A DNA stretch of 64,000 nt from Papilionanthe hookeriana x Papilionanthe teres (Eukaryota; Streptophyta; Magnoliopsida; Asparagales; Orchidaceae), in contig CM040429.1 in NCBI GenBank assembly GCA_022702705.1, positions 9,456,038 to 9,520,037 on the forward strand, in the 5' to 3' direction. The translations under genes were made by a program, and so were the position numbers. Of this stretch, positions 56,901-64,000 are shown one piece after another. How positions within the stretch are numbered: position 1 is the stretch's first letter; the number at the start of each line of letters is the position of its first letter. Below the pieces are notes generated by a model that was not told the DNA's origin, did not search any database, and saw only the letters and a list, made by a program, of their open reading frames with translations.

Positions 56901-58943
56901 AGCATTTCAATTGCTTTGTAATCATTGTACTTTGCAAACCTTTTACAATTTCATTTTCAGCAAACCAAACAGCCCCTTAATTTGAGGAAGCCATTAAACT
57001 TCTCGTTTTGTTGCATATACATAAATATGCATATTGTTATTACTTAAGAGTATTCAAGTATACTTACTATTTATTTATTTATTTCTGATGAATTCCTTTC
57101 TTTTATCTGACAATTCTTGCTAATTTCATTTAATGTACTTATATCATTTTCTTGTTATAATTTTTTGGCTTAAAAAAACAAATTGCTCTATAATGATCAT
57201 TTGAAAGAGTGTGCTGAACTTTGGGATAAATGCTGCAGCTAATGTAAAGGTTTTTTGGACAGCAAAAAAGCTTTTTGCATTGCAGCTTGCAGCTATCAAA
57301 ATGGATCCTTCATTCATTTTGCTGTGTTGGTTGTCTATTTTTCAGGTGATCTCATTTGTGATTTTACGTTATAGGAGACTGAAGCAATTACAATTTGAAA
57401 GTAGTAAGAGGTCCATCCTGCACAATTCTACGGATGTATCTAATTTTTCTTTGCTTTTGGAGGCTTGGAAGCCAATTGCAATGGCATTTAAAAGAAGGTG
57501 AGAAGTACCAATTAAATTGCTCTCTTTAACTTATTCTCCTTCATCTTTATAACTTTTTCTTTTAATTTTCTATAAATATTGAAAATCATTGTATTCCGTT
57601 ATCTTTATTCATTTGAAGTATAATTTTATTTATTTTTCTTTTTTATTGATTGGGTTTCTCGAAACCATCTTTCTTGGCTGTGCCAAATAGTCGCCATAAT
57701 TTTGACCAGGCCTTACAACATACAAAGTGATGGGTTTCCCTGGAAGATGTCAGTTAGCACTTGCACTACATTCCAAAACTTCACATTCAACTATCATTCA
57801 AGCTTGAGAGAAAAATAAAAAATTTTTTGGGCAATTATTATTCTCTTACAAGCCTCAAGTATTTTCTACTCTGATCACAGAAAAGCACCCAATATTGGCA
57901 TCCTCCTAAATACGATATCTGAATTTTTTATATTTGATGTAGTGCCAGCGTCGTGAATTATGGGAAATCAATACTATAATGTTACAAATTTTGCGAGGGG
58001 CAGCATTACCTTCGATATTTACCCAAACAATATCACGCAGATCACACTTGCAAAAGAGAGAACGAAACTGGCATGGGATCTAGCTGCAAGGAACTGTGAA
58101 TTAGCAGCTTTGTCACCCAAAATCAGCGCCTTGAGCAACATTTAATAGTCTTAGTAATAGAACAAGAGGGAACAACAGTATGTCACGACAATAGTAAAAG
58201 CAAAACGGTCAATGAATCAAACGTCCACAGAGAATAAGCAAACTAACTGTGAACTGAACAAGATGAACATTGACATTAGAGAATATAACCCGTTAAAATA
58301 CCTAATTTAAAAATTGAGAACTATGAGGTAAAATCAGAATAAAGTATTCAGAATGCTAATTTACATGCCTCAATGTGGCAGCTTGTATTTCTGATAAGCA
58401 TAAAGTTTGACATTTGCATCACTATGGGAATTGATGACGCCCAACTGGGCGGGACTTCCAATTAACATTGACAACACAAGTTGATTAGCCAATTTCCTTT
58501 ATTTATTGTAGGAAATTTCACGATGTTCTTTGATTATTTGGACTTAACAATTTGATAATATTTTTCGTATTTATTTTTGTTCTCATGATTATCTTCTGGT
58601 CATTTTACCATAAATAGGATTAGGGCTGTGATATGAGGATTTGAATAAATTAATTTTAAGATTATTTCTGAGCTGCTGCACTCTATATCTCAGTTTACTC
58701 TCCCGTTGTGCTGTTTGTTGCCTCTTCTCTTTTCCTCTTTTTTCTACCTTCTCTGCATCTCTTCAATACCCATTCCCTTTGCCCTTAACTCTCGGTATGC
58801 TGTTAATCATGATTCTTCACGGTTAATTCTCAAATTTCATATTGTTTTATTGCAGGTGGTGGGACTGTCTTTCTATACCAGATGATTGGGATAATTATGA
58901 TGAAGCATTATTTAGGGAGGAAATACGTGATATGGCATTTTCA
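23883..58943 (+). CDS. ATXR2: ATXR2-like SET/MYND histone-lysine methyltransferase, 3' end outside window
   Basis: Eight exons join in frame to 330 codons: 23883-23969, 27398-27473, 35491-35576, 35773-36128, 36365-36477, 36729-36760, 57346-57497, 58856-58943. The product matches plant ATXR2, a nuclear SET-domain protein that methylates histone H3. The split SET begins at GVFSNMEFREEELILKDQILV (55-75). A MYND zinc finger interrupts it, with ligands C86, C89, C191, C195, C201, C205, H214 and C218. Then come ILAAK-VISFVILRYRRLK and LLLEAWKPIAM. Arabidopsis ATXR2 is roughly 470 residues, so about 140-170 residues, including the NHSC/catalytic SET part and post-SET cysteines, lie beyond 64,000. 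There are no stops in any exon. Donors are GT except introns 1 and 4 (GC). Introns are 3.4, 8.0, 0.2, 0.24, 0.25, 20.6, 1.4 and more than 5.0 kb, the long ones full of transposons. The ATG at 23,883 is the first in frame after a stop at 23,859. Confidence 0.9.
24873..26050 (+). mobile_element. 5'-truncated LINE (L1-type) in intron 1
   Basis: It starts inside the RT at NQFGFMPGKS, includes SPYLFAFIMDALTRHLQDDE, FADD (about 25,248-25,259) and the C-terminal block WRNALSLLCDRTIPLRLEEK, EFWPLKEKH, RLRRWFGHIKRRP, and ends with a GTTGTCGTTGATG tail. GTGAGGAAAGAGTCAC occurs directly before (24,857-24,872) and after (26,051-26,066), a perfect 16-base target duplication of target-primed reverse transcription. 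The coding frame is broken by stops and frameshifts. Confidence 0.93.
26080..26790. repeat. Diverged tandem duplication in intron 1
   Basis: Words at 26,115-26,155 (AAAACTTGAAAGCCCTGTTG then GCTAACCTCAACATC) recur at 26,474-26,515 (AAAACATGAAGACCTTGTTG then GCTAACTTCAACGTC). The order of later words (AGTGTCATGGTTGCATTTTTATT / AGTGCAATGGTTGCATTTTATT) also repeats. The spacing is roughly 360 bases. No ORF. Confidence 0.7.
27398..27473 (+). CDS. ATXR2: ATXR2-like exon 2
   Basis: Acceptor TACTTCAG, donor GTATTT. It encodes EYYDELKQKGKCNSIRIETS and NLHDK plus the first base of Gly55. EYYDEL continues the TIQ of exon 1 as in the family (QEYFDGL). Confidence 0.85.
27892..32910 (-). mobile_element. 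Tat-family solo LTR copy E (5,019 bp)
   Basis: On the minus strand it begins TGTTGACCTC (32,910) and ends CAACGCCGACA (27,892). Both flanks are AGCTT (27,887-27,891 and 32,911-32,915), a perfect 5-base target duplication, so it is a whole LTR left after recombination. It shares the GATGTAATTAACTATAGGG block with copies A and C, and a GACGACGAAACGGACYGC block near the 5' end with C. Open frames inside, such as 32,054-32,650 (+), are not supported as genes. Confidence 0.92.
32287..32294 (-). promoter_or_regulatory. Possible LTR TATA box (copy E)
   Basis: Minus-strand TATATAAACC follows a C/T-rich GC-high block about 0.6 kb from the LTR start. It is a plausible retroelement promoter, unsupported by transcripts. 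Confidence 0.35.
34040..35490 (+). other. Rest of intron 2, no recognisable element
   Basis: AT-rich intron sequence with a pyrimidine-rich acceptor context before exon 3. I see no coding or repeat signal. Confidence 0.4.
35491..35576 (+). CDS. ATXR2: ATXR2-like exon 3, start of the SET domain
   Basis: Acceptor GATTTCAG, donor GTCCTT. It encodes GVFSNMEFREEELILKD and QILVAVQHSSNK. This is the first SET motif (G-V-F, then E-LILKDQ), which helps form the S-adenosylmethionine pocket in SMYD-like enzymes. It is too short to show as a free ORF. Confidence 0.9.
35773..36128 (+). CDS. ATXR2: ATXR2-like exon 4, MYND finger first part
   Basis: The longest exon (356 nt). It starts VHCFVCSSCFRFIGSVELQI, giving the first CxxC of the MYND finger, then GRKLYLKSLG, a serine-rich variable loop, and LLMNGKLYLPFSEQF, and ends with CPGGCEEEHYC. 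The donor is AG|GCAAGA, a textbook GC donor. Exon 5 then continues CSKECAESDW with the reading frame kept. Confidence 0.93.
36365..36477 (+). CDS. ATXR2: ATXR2-like exon 5, MYND finger end
   Basis: Acceptor CTTTGTAG, donor GTAAGT. It encodes KECAESDWESIHSLLCTGK, which supplies the last MYND ligands (Cys, His, Cys), then QQAAIVKFTEHAN, equal to the FIKHAN segment of the family. Confidence 0.93.
36729..36760 (+). CDS. ATXR2: ATXR2-like micro-exon 6
   Basis: Only 32 nt. It encodes GTNEIFILAAK with the Gly split from exon 5. Acceptor TTATTCAG, donor GTATGC. The family reads NDTNDIFLLAAK here. It is followed by the 20.6-kb intron 6. Confidence 0.88.
36761..37660 (+). other. Start of intron 6, no gene recognised
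   Basis: Bases 36,940-37,580 are GC-richer than the rest and give a 138-codon minus-strand open frame that resembles nothing known. A small inverted repeat CGAATGTCTTCATTCG (36,976-36,991) is present. It may be part of an unrecognised transposon. Confidence 0.3.
37675..38284 (+). mobile_element. 5'-truncated LINE copy 2 in intron 6
   Basis: It encodes WRNASDLLCDRKVPFRLKGK, YGAECWPLKEKH, EMRMIRWMSGFTLRDKMR and HLRWFGQRRPPDDP of the same LINE family as in intron 1, and ends in a (GTT)n run. TCGTAGTTATAAGT before and TCGTAGTTGTAAGT after (13 of 14) look like its target duplication. At its left edge AATCGTAGTTATA...TATAACTACGATT (37,661-37,692) is an inverted repeat, which may reflect a snap-back during insertion. 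Confidence 0.85.
38340..39972 (+). mobile_element. Athila-like 5' LTR, left part
   Basis: Bases 39,470-39,960 match the LTR remnant near 17,460-17,860 in order and wording. It continues after the inserted Tat LTR at 44,763. A GC-rich variable stretch (38,500-38,870, GCACACGC/TGCACGC words) corresponds to the short-repeat stretch of the other copy. The left edge is approximate. Confidence 0.6.
39713..39948. repeat. Direct tandem duplication, 118-bp unit
   Basis: TATGAATTTTGCATATTTGA starts at 39,713 and again at 39,831. The two 118-base units differ at only a few positions, so the duplication is recent relative to the host LTR. Confidence 0.95.
39973..44762 (+). mobile_element. Tat-family solo LTR copy C (4,790 bp) inside an Athila-like LTR
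   Basis: It begins TGTTGACCTCATTTT and ends GGCCGACA. Flanks are CTATC on both sides (39,968-39,972 and 44,763-44,767). It contains a CT-rich GC-high block (40,690-41,370), a ~60-bp tandem array, two TTCGAGGT...TAAACCCTCA motifs (43,927 and 44,030) and the GATGTAATTAACTATAGGG block (44,380-44,398). No protein-coding content. Confidence 0.93.
42428..42701. repeat. Tandem array, 54-64-bp unit, five copies, in LTR C
   Basis: Units starting GAGTACTCC/GAGCACTCC/GAGCACACC occur at 42,428, 42,482, 42,540, 42,604 and 42,668, each with GTGAGAGYCNATCCACCTARYCCTCGGCG. A weaker unit may start at 42,391. I did not see this array in LTR A. Confidence 0.9.
44763..44895 (+). mobile_element. Athila-like 5' LTR, right part, with primer-binding site
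   Basis: It resumes after the Tat LTR with CTATCAGAAATATTTTGAC and ends with CTTGACATGTATACTTGCG. Just after it, TTTTTGGCGCTGTTGTCGGGA (44,889-44,909) is a slightly eroded form of the TGGCGCCGTTGCCGGGGA site complementary to the tRNA-Asp 3' end used by Athila/Tat elements. Confidence 0.7.
45070..46390 (+). pseudogene. Degraded internal (gag-position) ORF of the Athila-like element
   Basis: Broken + strand frames follow the primer site. Pieces include 45,827-46,015 (NLDDVSWTVTEEDCALF, KATPYIMREIFEPIR) and 46,067-46,388 (MDLFLATCEKNTNPQIGKII, DWGLLNWNFDHGFSLF). I do not recognise these sequences. Position suggests gag or a leader ORF. No RT or integrase follows on this strand, so the element is truncated or non-autonomous. 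Confidence 0.45.
46664..47766. mobile_element. Non-autonomous TIR DNA element (~1.1 kb)
   Basis: The left end GGGGTCTGTTTGGGC and the reverse complement of the right end AGGGTCCGTTTGGAACG are inverted ends of the plant GGG-TC-GTTTGG type (hAT or PIF/Harbinger-like). Inside the right end is a near-perfect hairpin GGCGGCGTTTT-C-AAAACGCCGCC (47,714-47,736). There is no transposase-like ORF, and no clear target duplication could be fixed. Confidence 0.65.
48401..48858. repeat. Interspersed ~455-bp repeat, copy 1
   Basis: From ATGCGCCTGAGGAGTG onward it matches 55,098-55,540 in the same orientation at roughly 85-90% by eye, including GGTTATCATATG, GCTTACTGCTTGATYCAAA and TAGCCACCACCTTGC. The family is unknown. 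Minus-strand frames in both copies share QETKDTHHL and SYGQSAFSPS but also carry frame breaks. Confidence 0.85.
48870..50580 (-). mobile_element. Athila-like 3' LTR with polypurine tract (minus strand)
   Basis: Minus strand reads GAGGACAAGCAACATTTAAG then TTTGGGGAAT and TGATCCACC at 50,580, the signature that precedes 3' LTRs of Athila elements. Near the other end, CCCCGTGGGATCGATAT (minus, about 49,030-49,050) is the usual LTR-end motif. The exact lower boundary is not resolved. The LTR is about 1.7 kb. Confidence 0.7.
52016..52974 (-). pseudogene. Env-position ORF of the Athila-like element (putative plant transposon protein domain)
   Basis: Minus-strand pieces 52,841-52,593 (VNFPETFDNEVYVRGIGVEF, LEVINMFYGLP) and 52,467-52,093 (MSYFTYCIQEMKPIDAGAII, YDVISTSARGSVISVLGFLA) match the pattern of the putative plant transposon protein domain found downstream of pol in many plant gypsy elements (VRGxxVxFxxxxIN-xLGLP). 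The end (52,150-52,190) has a short repeated PSTSAPRPSTSAPR tract. Frames are broken, and the function of this domain is unknown. Confidence 0.7.
54536..54742 (-). pseudogene. Integrase C-terminal fragment of the Athila-like element
   Basis: Minus strand LKLRSKWTGPFVVKKIYPYG then AVDIKN and IKVNGQRLKLYIGG is the classic Athila integrase tail (RWxGPF...GAVEI...VNGQRLK). Everything upstream is lost where it meets an LTR stub at 54,743. It is the 5' edge of this truncated minus-strand element. Confidence 0.85.
54743..54927 (-). repeat. Tat-family LTR stub (copy D)
   Basis: The reverse complement starts TGTTGACTTCATTTTTATGAGGTCT and continues GGACCCACCTCTCTTAGAAATTC, matching the first ~190 bases of LTRs A, B and C. 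The rest of the LTR is deleted. Its terminus abuts LINE sequence, so it had inserted into a LINE copy. Confidence 0.85.
54928..55097 (-). mobile_element. LINE 3' fragment (copy X)
   Basis: TCCCACTAAGTGGG, then GTGTTCTATTAAGTGTCATATTTTCAATTAATTCTAATAAATTAAGC, parallels 55,768-55,945. It is the 3' end of the same LINE family on the minus strand, cut on one side by LTR stub D and on the other by the 455-bp repeat. Confidence 0.85.
55098..55734. repeat. Interspersed ~455-bp repeat, copy 2, plus trailing sequence
   Basis: It matches 48,401-48,858 from ATGCGCCTGAGGAGTG to about 55,540. The following 190 bases (CCCCTCTATCGACAACC onward) are not in copy 1. It lies between two minus-strand LINE fragments. 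Confidence 0.8.
55735..56340 (-). mobile_element. LINE 3' fragment (copy Y)
   Basis: The tail reads CAACAACAACGACAACAATAAGCC on the + strand. The minus strand encodes the family's C-terminal block (RRLRWFGHIKH-like, then WPLKEKHKNKLS-like) and ends near the GATATCTCAGG that corresponds to the FRY-G region, similar to the 5' limit of copy 2. Confidence 0.85.
56341..57345 (+). other. End of intron 6 with a TIR-like remnant
   Basis: CCAAACAGCCCCTTAA (56,966-56,981) looks like one end of a GGGGCTGTTTGG-type DNA element, but no partner end is visible. Bases 56,620-56,810 are GC-rich and C-rich (ACACCCCCCCCC, then CGCCGCC). The intron ends with a normal pyrimidine tract and TTTTTCAG. Confidence 0.4.
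57346..57497 (+). CDS. ATXR2: ATXR2-like exon 7
   Basis: Acceptor TTTTTCAG, donor GTGAGA. It encodes VISFVILRYRRLKQLQF and later FSLLLEAWKPIAMAFKR. This continues ILAAK of exon 6 exactly as the family's LLAAKAIAFTILRYRKLK, despite lying more than 20 kb away. Confidence 0.92.
57498..58855 (+). other. ATXR2: Intron 7 of the ATXR2-like gene
   Basis: Donor GTGAGA, acceptor TTATTGCAG. A 61-codon open frame at 57,960-58,145 has no recognisable similarity. There is no clear transposon. Confidence 0.6.
58856..58943 (+). CDS. ATXR2: ATXR2-like exon 8
   Basis: Acceptor TTATTGCAG, donor GTAAGC. It encodes WWDCLSIPDDWDNYDEALFR and EEIRDMAFS. The family reads RRWWDCIALPDDV here. The exon ends on a codon boundary. 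No later exon is visible before 64,000. Confidence 0.92.
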
Positions 58944-61450
58944 GTAAGCACTATCCGATTCTGTAGTTTCTGATTTTTATAAAGGAAAATTTCACTGTCG
59001 ACATTGTACATGTAATTTTGTAGAAACTTAAATTTTATAGGACTGATCACACTTTTTGTTCTTCCTTTGCTGCTTGTAGCTGTTGTGGTTATTGCTATTG
59101 CTTCTGCGGGTTTAGGGATTTTGGTTTGGCAGGGGTTTGAGAAATAGGGGAATTCTTTCTACTAGTCCCTTGCTGGTTTTTCTTCAGCCCAGTTCCATTT
59201 TGCTTTGTAACAATTACTTTGAGTTTTATTCATTAAGAAGGTTCAAAATGGTTCTAAAAGATTATTTTAGGGGCATACGCTCTCAATAGAATTACTCGAG
59301 TATTCACAATCCTTTCAGTTTTCATTACCTTTTTTGACAATGAAGGGTGGCTATTTATAAACTTTGCATGCATTACTCGTATGTGCTTGTAATGCTGTCA
59401 CTAATACCTTCCAATTTATATGATCAGTACCATCAAGCTACAAAAGTCTATTGTATCCAGCATGCTCCACGATTTCCTGGACGGGCTAACCATTGTAATC
59501 ACGGTTCATCAACATGTTTGCATATCCATAGTATTTGATTTTTTTTAAAGTGGTTCTTGGATGGTTTATATGTTGAAGGGTGATATTTTGCTGTAAGAAT
59601 TCTGCAAATCTTGAAACGATAGGTAAATCACTATCTATTACGGGGAAGACAAACTCATAAAAATAATACTATCATGCCTGAATGCATGCTTAAATCTATC
59701 CATGCGTGTATAAATCCATTTACACAAACATCTATCAGAATTTATGTGCCATACCTGTTGACCTCATTTTTTGTAAGGTCTTTTCTTTCCTCTTAGTTTT
59801 TAGGATTTAGTCATATGACTTCTCATTGACTATCCTAGAAGTCTAGAGATGGAACCCACCTTTTAAAAATTCAAACCAAATCTTGACTCTCTTTGAAATC
59901 CTACATGGATGGTCATCAACCTCCAAACCACTTGGAAGGTTAGGACCAATATGCGGGGAAGACGATGATGAATTCACATAGGATGATCGAAGCCTTAGGA
60001 CGACCACTAAGTGGCTCGATCTTGGTGAGGACCAGCTTGCACACACTGCACTCCTACACACATCCTAAACCACTGAACTATCTTTACCCGATCTTGACTC
60101 ACGGTTCGTTAGAGCACTCATATGGATGGATCCAAACCCCTAGCCCTTGGCTAAGAGGAAGGTTAGGAACAACCTATGAGATGTTCAAAATGGACACTAT
60201 CATTGGTCCATGGCTCAATCTAAACCATTTCACTCCAATCAACCTTAACCAAAATTCTAATTTCTCAAAATTTCTGGTTTTGACATTGGGTCCTTAAGCC
60301 TACCTAAAATTACATAAATTGCCCCTATAACTACCAAAATTCTCCAAAATTTTCAAAAAATTACCCAAAATTCCCAAAATTCTTAAAAATCATTTTAAAA
60401 CAATTCCCACCTCTTAAATTCATCAAAATACCCCAATACCCACCAAATAACCTCAAAATACCCTAAATACTCATTTTGGCCTAAAATTCCAAAAATTTCA
60501 AAAAGTTCCTAAAAAATTCCAGAAAATCTCAAATATTCGAGTTCATTTGTTAATTACATCAATGCTCGATTTTTCCAAAATAACCTACTTTCAACCCAAA
60601 ATCTAAGTTAGGCTAATTTAACTCCATAAGGACCGATGTCGAACCAAATCAACTCATTTAACCTTAATTTTGCCCAATTTCGATTCTAAACTTTAATTCA
60701 ACATCCCCAATACCAATTTAAACCAAATCCAAGCCCAAATTAAGTCAAATTTGAGTTCAATTCCATTTGAAATCCAAAATCCCCAATTTTGCCAATTTAA
60801 TCAAAAATTCCCCAATTAACTTAATGTCAACCAATTCCCTCCAAATTTCAATCCTAAACCTTCCATGACACTCCTACGAAACCCATGCAACATTCAATTA
60901 CCCCAATTTGAGCCCAAACCTAGCCTAAATCCATTTAAATACCAAGAACACCCATTTTAACTCAAATTGAACACATGTCCTAAATCTACCCAATTGATTG
61001 GCCTAATCCTAAAATTTCCTCCCAATTGATGTTGGGAACTCTTCAATAGATTCCCCTAAACCATTTGAAACATTCAATTGGGTCTAAACTCCACCTTAAG
61101 CCAACTTGGACCCAAGTTGACCCAATCTTACCTAAATTAATCAAAATCCCAAAATCCACCAAATTGACCTCTCAATTGAACTCAAAACCATTCCATGTCT
61201 TCATGAAAATTCTTCATGATAATCATTTACACAATGTTACTCAAGACATTTGAACCTAAATCAAACCTAAACTAAAGCTAGCCCAAGTTGAACCCAAACC
61301 AACCCATGTGCACACATGAGCCAAATTGAACCTAACCAAACCAAATTTGATCAAACTAACCTCTTGGCAATCAACCCTAGGCCTCCTAGGGTGGGTTTGA
61401 CCTGACCCAACCCATGCCCCATGAGCCATGGACCAATGGTCCACCACTTT

Positions 61451-61740
61451 GGACCAATGGGTTTAGCCCTTTGCTAAAGCCTAAGTCCCATTCTCCAACC
61501 TCCCTTAAGCAACCTCCTCAGCCCAATTAATGCAGTTGAACCTCTCCTCCACTCCTCAGCCTGCCCAGCCGCCTGACTGTCCTTGCCAGCCACCCCATTG
61601 GACCAATGGGTTTAGCCCTTTGCTAAAGGCTAAGTCCCATCCTCCAACCTCTCTTAAGCAACCTCCTCAGCCCAATTAATGCAGTTGAACCTCTCCACTC
61701 CTCAGCCTGCCCAGCCGCCTGACTGTCCTTGCCAACCATC
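61451..61740. repeat. Direct tandem duplication, ~149-bp unit, in LTR B
   Basis: GGACCAATGGGTTTAGCCCT begins at 61,451 and 61,600. The two units are nearly identical apart from a small indel (CTCCTCCACTCC versus CTCCACTCC). LTR A has only one related unit. Confidence 0.95.
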
Positions 61741-61918
61741 CCAGCCGCCGGAACAGCCGCGCCCGAGCACCCCCTTGTCCTTGAAATTTTAAAATTGAAC
61801 CTTGGCAGTGTGTCATCTCCTCTCCAGCCACCTTGCCTGCTCAGCCCTCACCCTAAGCAGCCTAAACCACTCATTGCATGGCCCTGAGCTCCACCAGGCA
61901 GCCATGGCTATAAAATCC

Positions 61919-61925
61919 TCACCGT
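61919..61925 (+). promoter_or_regulatory. Possible LTR TATA box (copy B)
   Basis: GGCTATAAAATCCTC is a good plant TATA context, about 2.16 kb from the LTR start, in step with TATTTAAA in LTR A. Confidence 0.4.
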
Positions 61926-64000
61926 TTGGCTTTGCACCAGGTGTTGAAATTTTTCTCACGGAACTCCCCCAAACCTTCTCCCAGAATAGAGGAGAAGAGC
62001 CTCACTGTTCTCCTGCCCTGAATCCCCCTGATTGAGTCCAATTTCTCAGTCGAAAATCTTGCCAGAAACAGGACACTCTCTGAAACTCCACAGAAACCAA
62101 ATTAAACCTTCCCACATCTTCACCAGAGGTAGAGGAGAAGTTCCCCACTGAAAGCCCCCTCACCAAGCCTGCCATTTGCTCTATCGGCCAGAACACCAAA
62201 TCGGGTCTGGTCTTTTTCATAGCCAGACATTTCACCATCGCTCGAGGCTTCATCCGTAGGCTTTTGGGACTCCAACGAACGTGTCGAGCACATTCAATCG
62301 AGGCTTCACCTCTTGGACCAAGGTATGGAGACTCCTCTTGCTCCCGAGCTTTCAGCGATTCTCCATTTTGTTTGATTCAATTTCAATGTATGTTAGTCGT
62401 ATAGATGTGTTCGTCTAGGCTAGACGCGTCGATAGAGACCAAACACGCTTGATTTGGTTGAGTCTCGAGCGAGATTTTAAGGTTTTAGGGTGGACGGCTC
62501 TCGGGTTGAACCAGACGGAGACGATGAACAGAGACCGTTCGATCGAGCGTGTATCGAATGGACGGCAGAGATGGAGTCGAATGGAACCGCGGAATGGAAA
62601 GTGCATGCTGACTCAGATGGGGGCGCCGAATCAAATTGCGCCGCATGGGACTTCGGATCTGCCTAGGATTAGGTGGCGCCGCGTCGTATAAGTAGGAAAA
62701 TACATCTTTTCTGAATTAATTAAATACCTAAAACTTTGAAAATGCATAACTTTGCATAGAAAAATCCTAAAAATAAACTAAAAATACTTATCTCGCTCGA
62801 TGAACGAAAGGAGAATAATGTGGAAAAAGAATCGAGTTATTTTGTTGAGTCCGTGATTTTTAATTAATTTAATATTGTCCGAATGTTTTAATTCTCCATT
62901 AGCATGCATAATTCATCATGACATGAGACACATAGAACTTTGTAGCACTACGATCTTGGAACATTACTCGAATTTTTAAAGGTAGAGGCTATATCTATGG
63001 CAAGTTATCTATTTTCTAAGTTCAGAGTCATTTTATTGAAAATTAATTATGAAAATTAGCATATTGATCATAAAAATCTAGAAAAATTAGGGGAAGTATG
63101 ACCAGAAGACCCTAGGAAAATTGTAACTTGGTTTAATTCACTTAAACGAACCCTAATTTGGCTAAAACCTCAAAACTGAAATTAAATTAATTTGAAACAA
63201 CCATACATCAAAATTACATGAAATCAATTCTCCACTGGTCTTTAGGGTCAGGGGAATCCCACATAAAAATTTCAAGCAAATTGGAAAAGATTTAACCCAC
63301 TAAATGGATCATTCAAGTTACATAACCATTTTTGAAATTAAAAAATTCATAAAACTCAAAATACATTTCAAAAATTCACCAAATCAGTTTTGAGCCTCTC
63401 GATATCGGAAGAGCTTAAGAAAATTAAAATTGGAATTTTTCTAAAATGTCATTTTTAACTTAATTTTGAATATTTTAATAATTCAAAATTTATAAAAATC
63501 ATAAAAATATTAAAATTCATAAAAATGTCACATTTGGTCCCTAATCGACTTGAGACCAATCAAACATTTTTCCAAGTCTCTAAGTAAAGATATTGAATTT
63601 TAAAGGCTTAGGGTAATTTTTTAATATTAAAAAATAGATTTTACTATACTTTCACTAAAATAATTCTAAAAATTGAAGAAAAATCGTAAAAATACGAAAA
63701 TTTATTTCTACGAGTTCGTTAGGATCGGAGAGAATTAATAAAAATATAAAATTTAATTTTACACATCAATTTTATTTTATAATTAATTAATACCCAAAAC
63801 TTAAAATAATTATATTAAATAAAATATAATTCAAAAAAATTTACGAAAATTGGTTCAAAGTAGTCATACGCAGTCGGTAGAAACCTCCCATACTTTTTCT
63901 AAGAACAGAAATTTTATCTTGGTCATGTTGTGGAATTTTCATTGAAAATCTTTATTTTTCACTAAAATAATTATATAAATTAAATTCAAAATTGAAAATC

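Larger units (their letters stand above)
59756..64000 (+). repeat. Tat-family LTR copy B, running off the window
   Basis: It begins TGTTGACCTCATTTTTTGTAAGG after ATACC (expected target site) and follows LTR A block by block: G-poor part (60,240-61,400), GC-rich block (61,500-62,690), CGTATAGATGTGTTCGTCT (62,397), GGCGCCGCGT (62,672), then the AT-rich half. It lies in intron 8 of the ATXR2-like gene. Whether it is solo or part of a full element cannot be told. Confidence 0.88.

Noticed and set aside
57960..58145. 61-codon open frame in intron 7
   Set aside because: It lies between two well-supported exons with good splice sites, has no similarity, and is not needed to join exons 7 and 8.
58944..64000. 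The missing C-terminal ATXR2 exons
   Set aside because: I looked for SLELL, NHSC and post-SET cysteine patterns and saw none. The region is intron plus LTR B.

Overview
The window looks like nuclear DNA from a flowering plant. It is AT-rich and packed with nested Ty3/gypsy LTR retrotransposons, LINEs and MITE-like elements. It holds one recognisable host gene, broken into small exons across very long introns. Nothing in the sequence fixes the species.

Left part, about 1-15,624: the 3' portion of one large Tat/Ogre-type gypsy element on the + strand. In order it holds the end of protease, RT, RNase H and integrase (all decayed by stops and frameshifts), a short AT-rich gap ending in a splice-acceptor-like site, an extra sense ORF with an AlkB (2-oxoglutarate/Fe(II) dioxygenase, plant ALKBH9/10-like) domain at 4,763-6,232, an ~82-bp tandem array (6,842-7,905), and a very long LTR (8,324-15,624) starting TGTYGACCTC and ending GCCGACA. 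The AlkB-like ORF inside a retrotransposon is the most interesting item here.

15,625-22,500: old retroelement debris, including an Athila-like LTR piece, minus-strand gag-like fragments, and short hAT/MITE-like sequences with GGGCTGT ends. A 500-bp foldback element at 22,774-23,273 sits about 600 bp upstream of the host gene.

23,883-64,000 and beyond: an ATXR2-like histone-lysine methyltransferase gene (split SET plus MYND finger) on the + strand. I can place eight exons that join in frame into exactly 330 codons (990 nt), spread over more than 35 kb, with two GC-AG introns. The C-terminal SET part (NHSC region, post-SET) is not in the window, so the gene continues past base 64,000.

The introns carry most of the right half. 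Intron 1 has a 5'-truncated LINE with a perfect 16-bp target duplication. Intron 2 (8.0 kb) has a hAT-like element split by a 5,019-bp minus-strand solo LTR of the Tat family (target duplication AGCTT). Intron 6 (20.6 kb) has a second LINE, an Athila-like element whose LTR is split by a 4,790-bp Tat solo LTR (target duplication CTATC), a TIR element, a minus-strand Athila fragment with an env-position ORF of the putative plant transposon protein type, a Tat LTR stub and more LINE pieces. Intron 8 contains another Tat LTR that runs off the end. One Tat family has therefore inserted repeatedly in and beside a single housekeeping-type chromatin gene.
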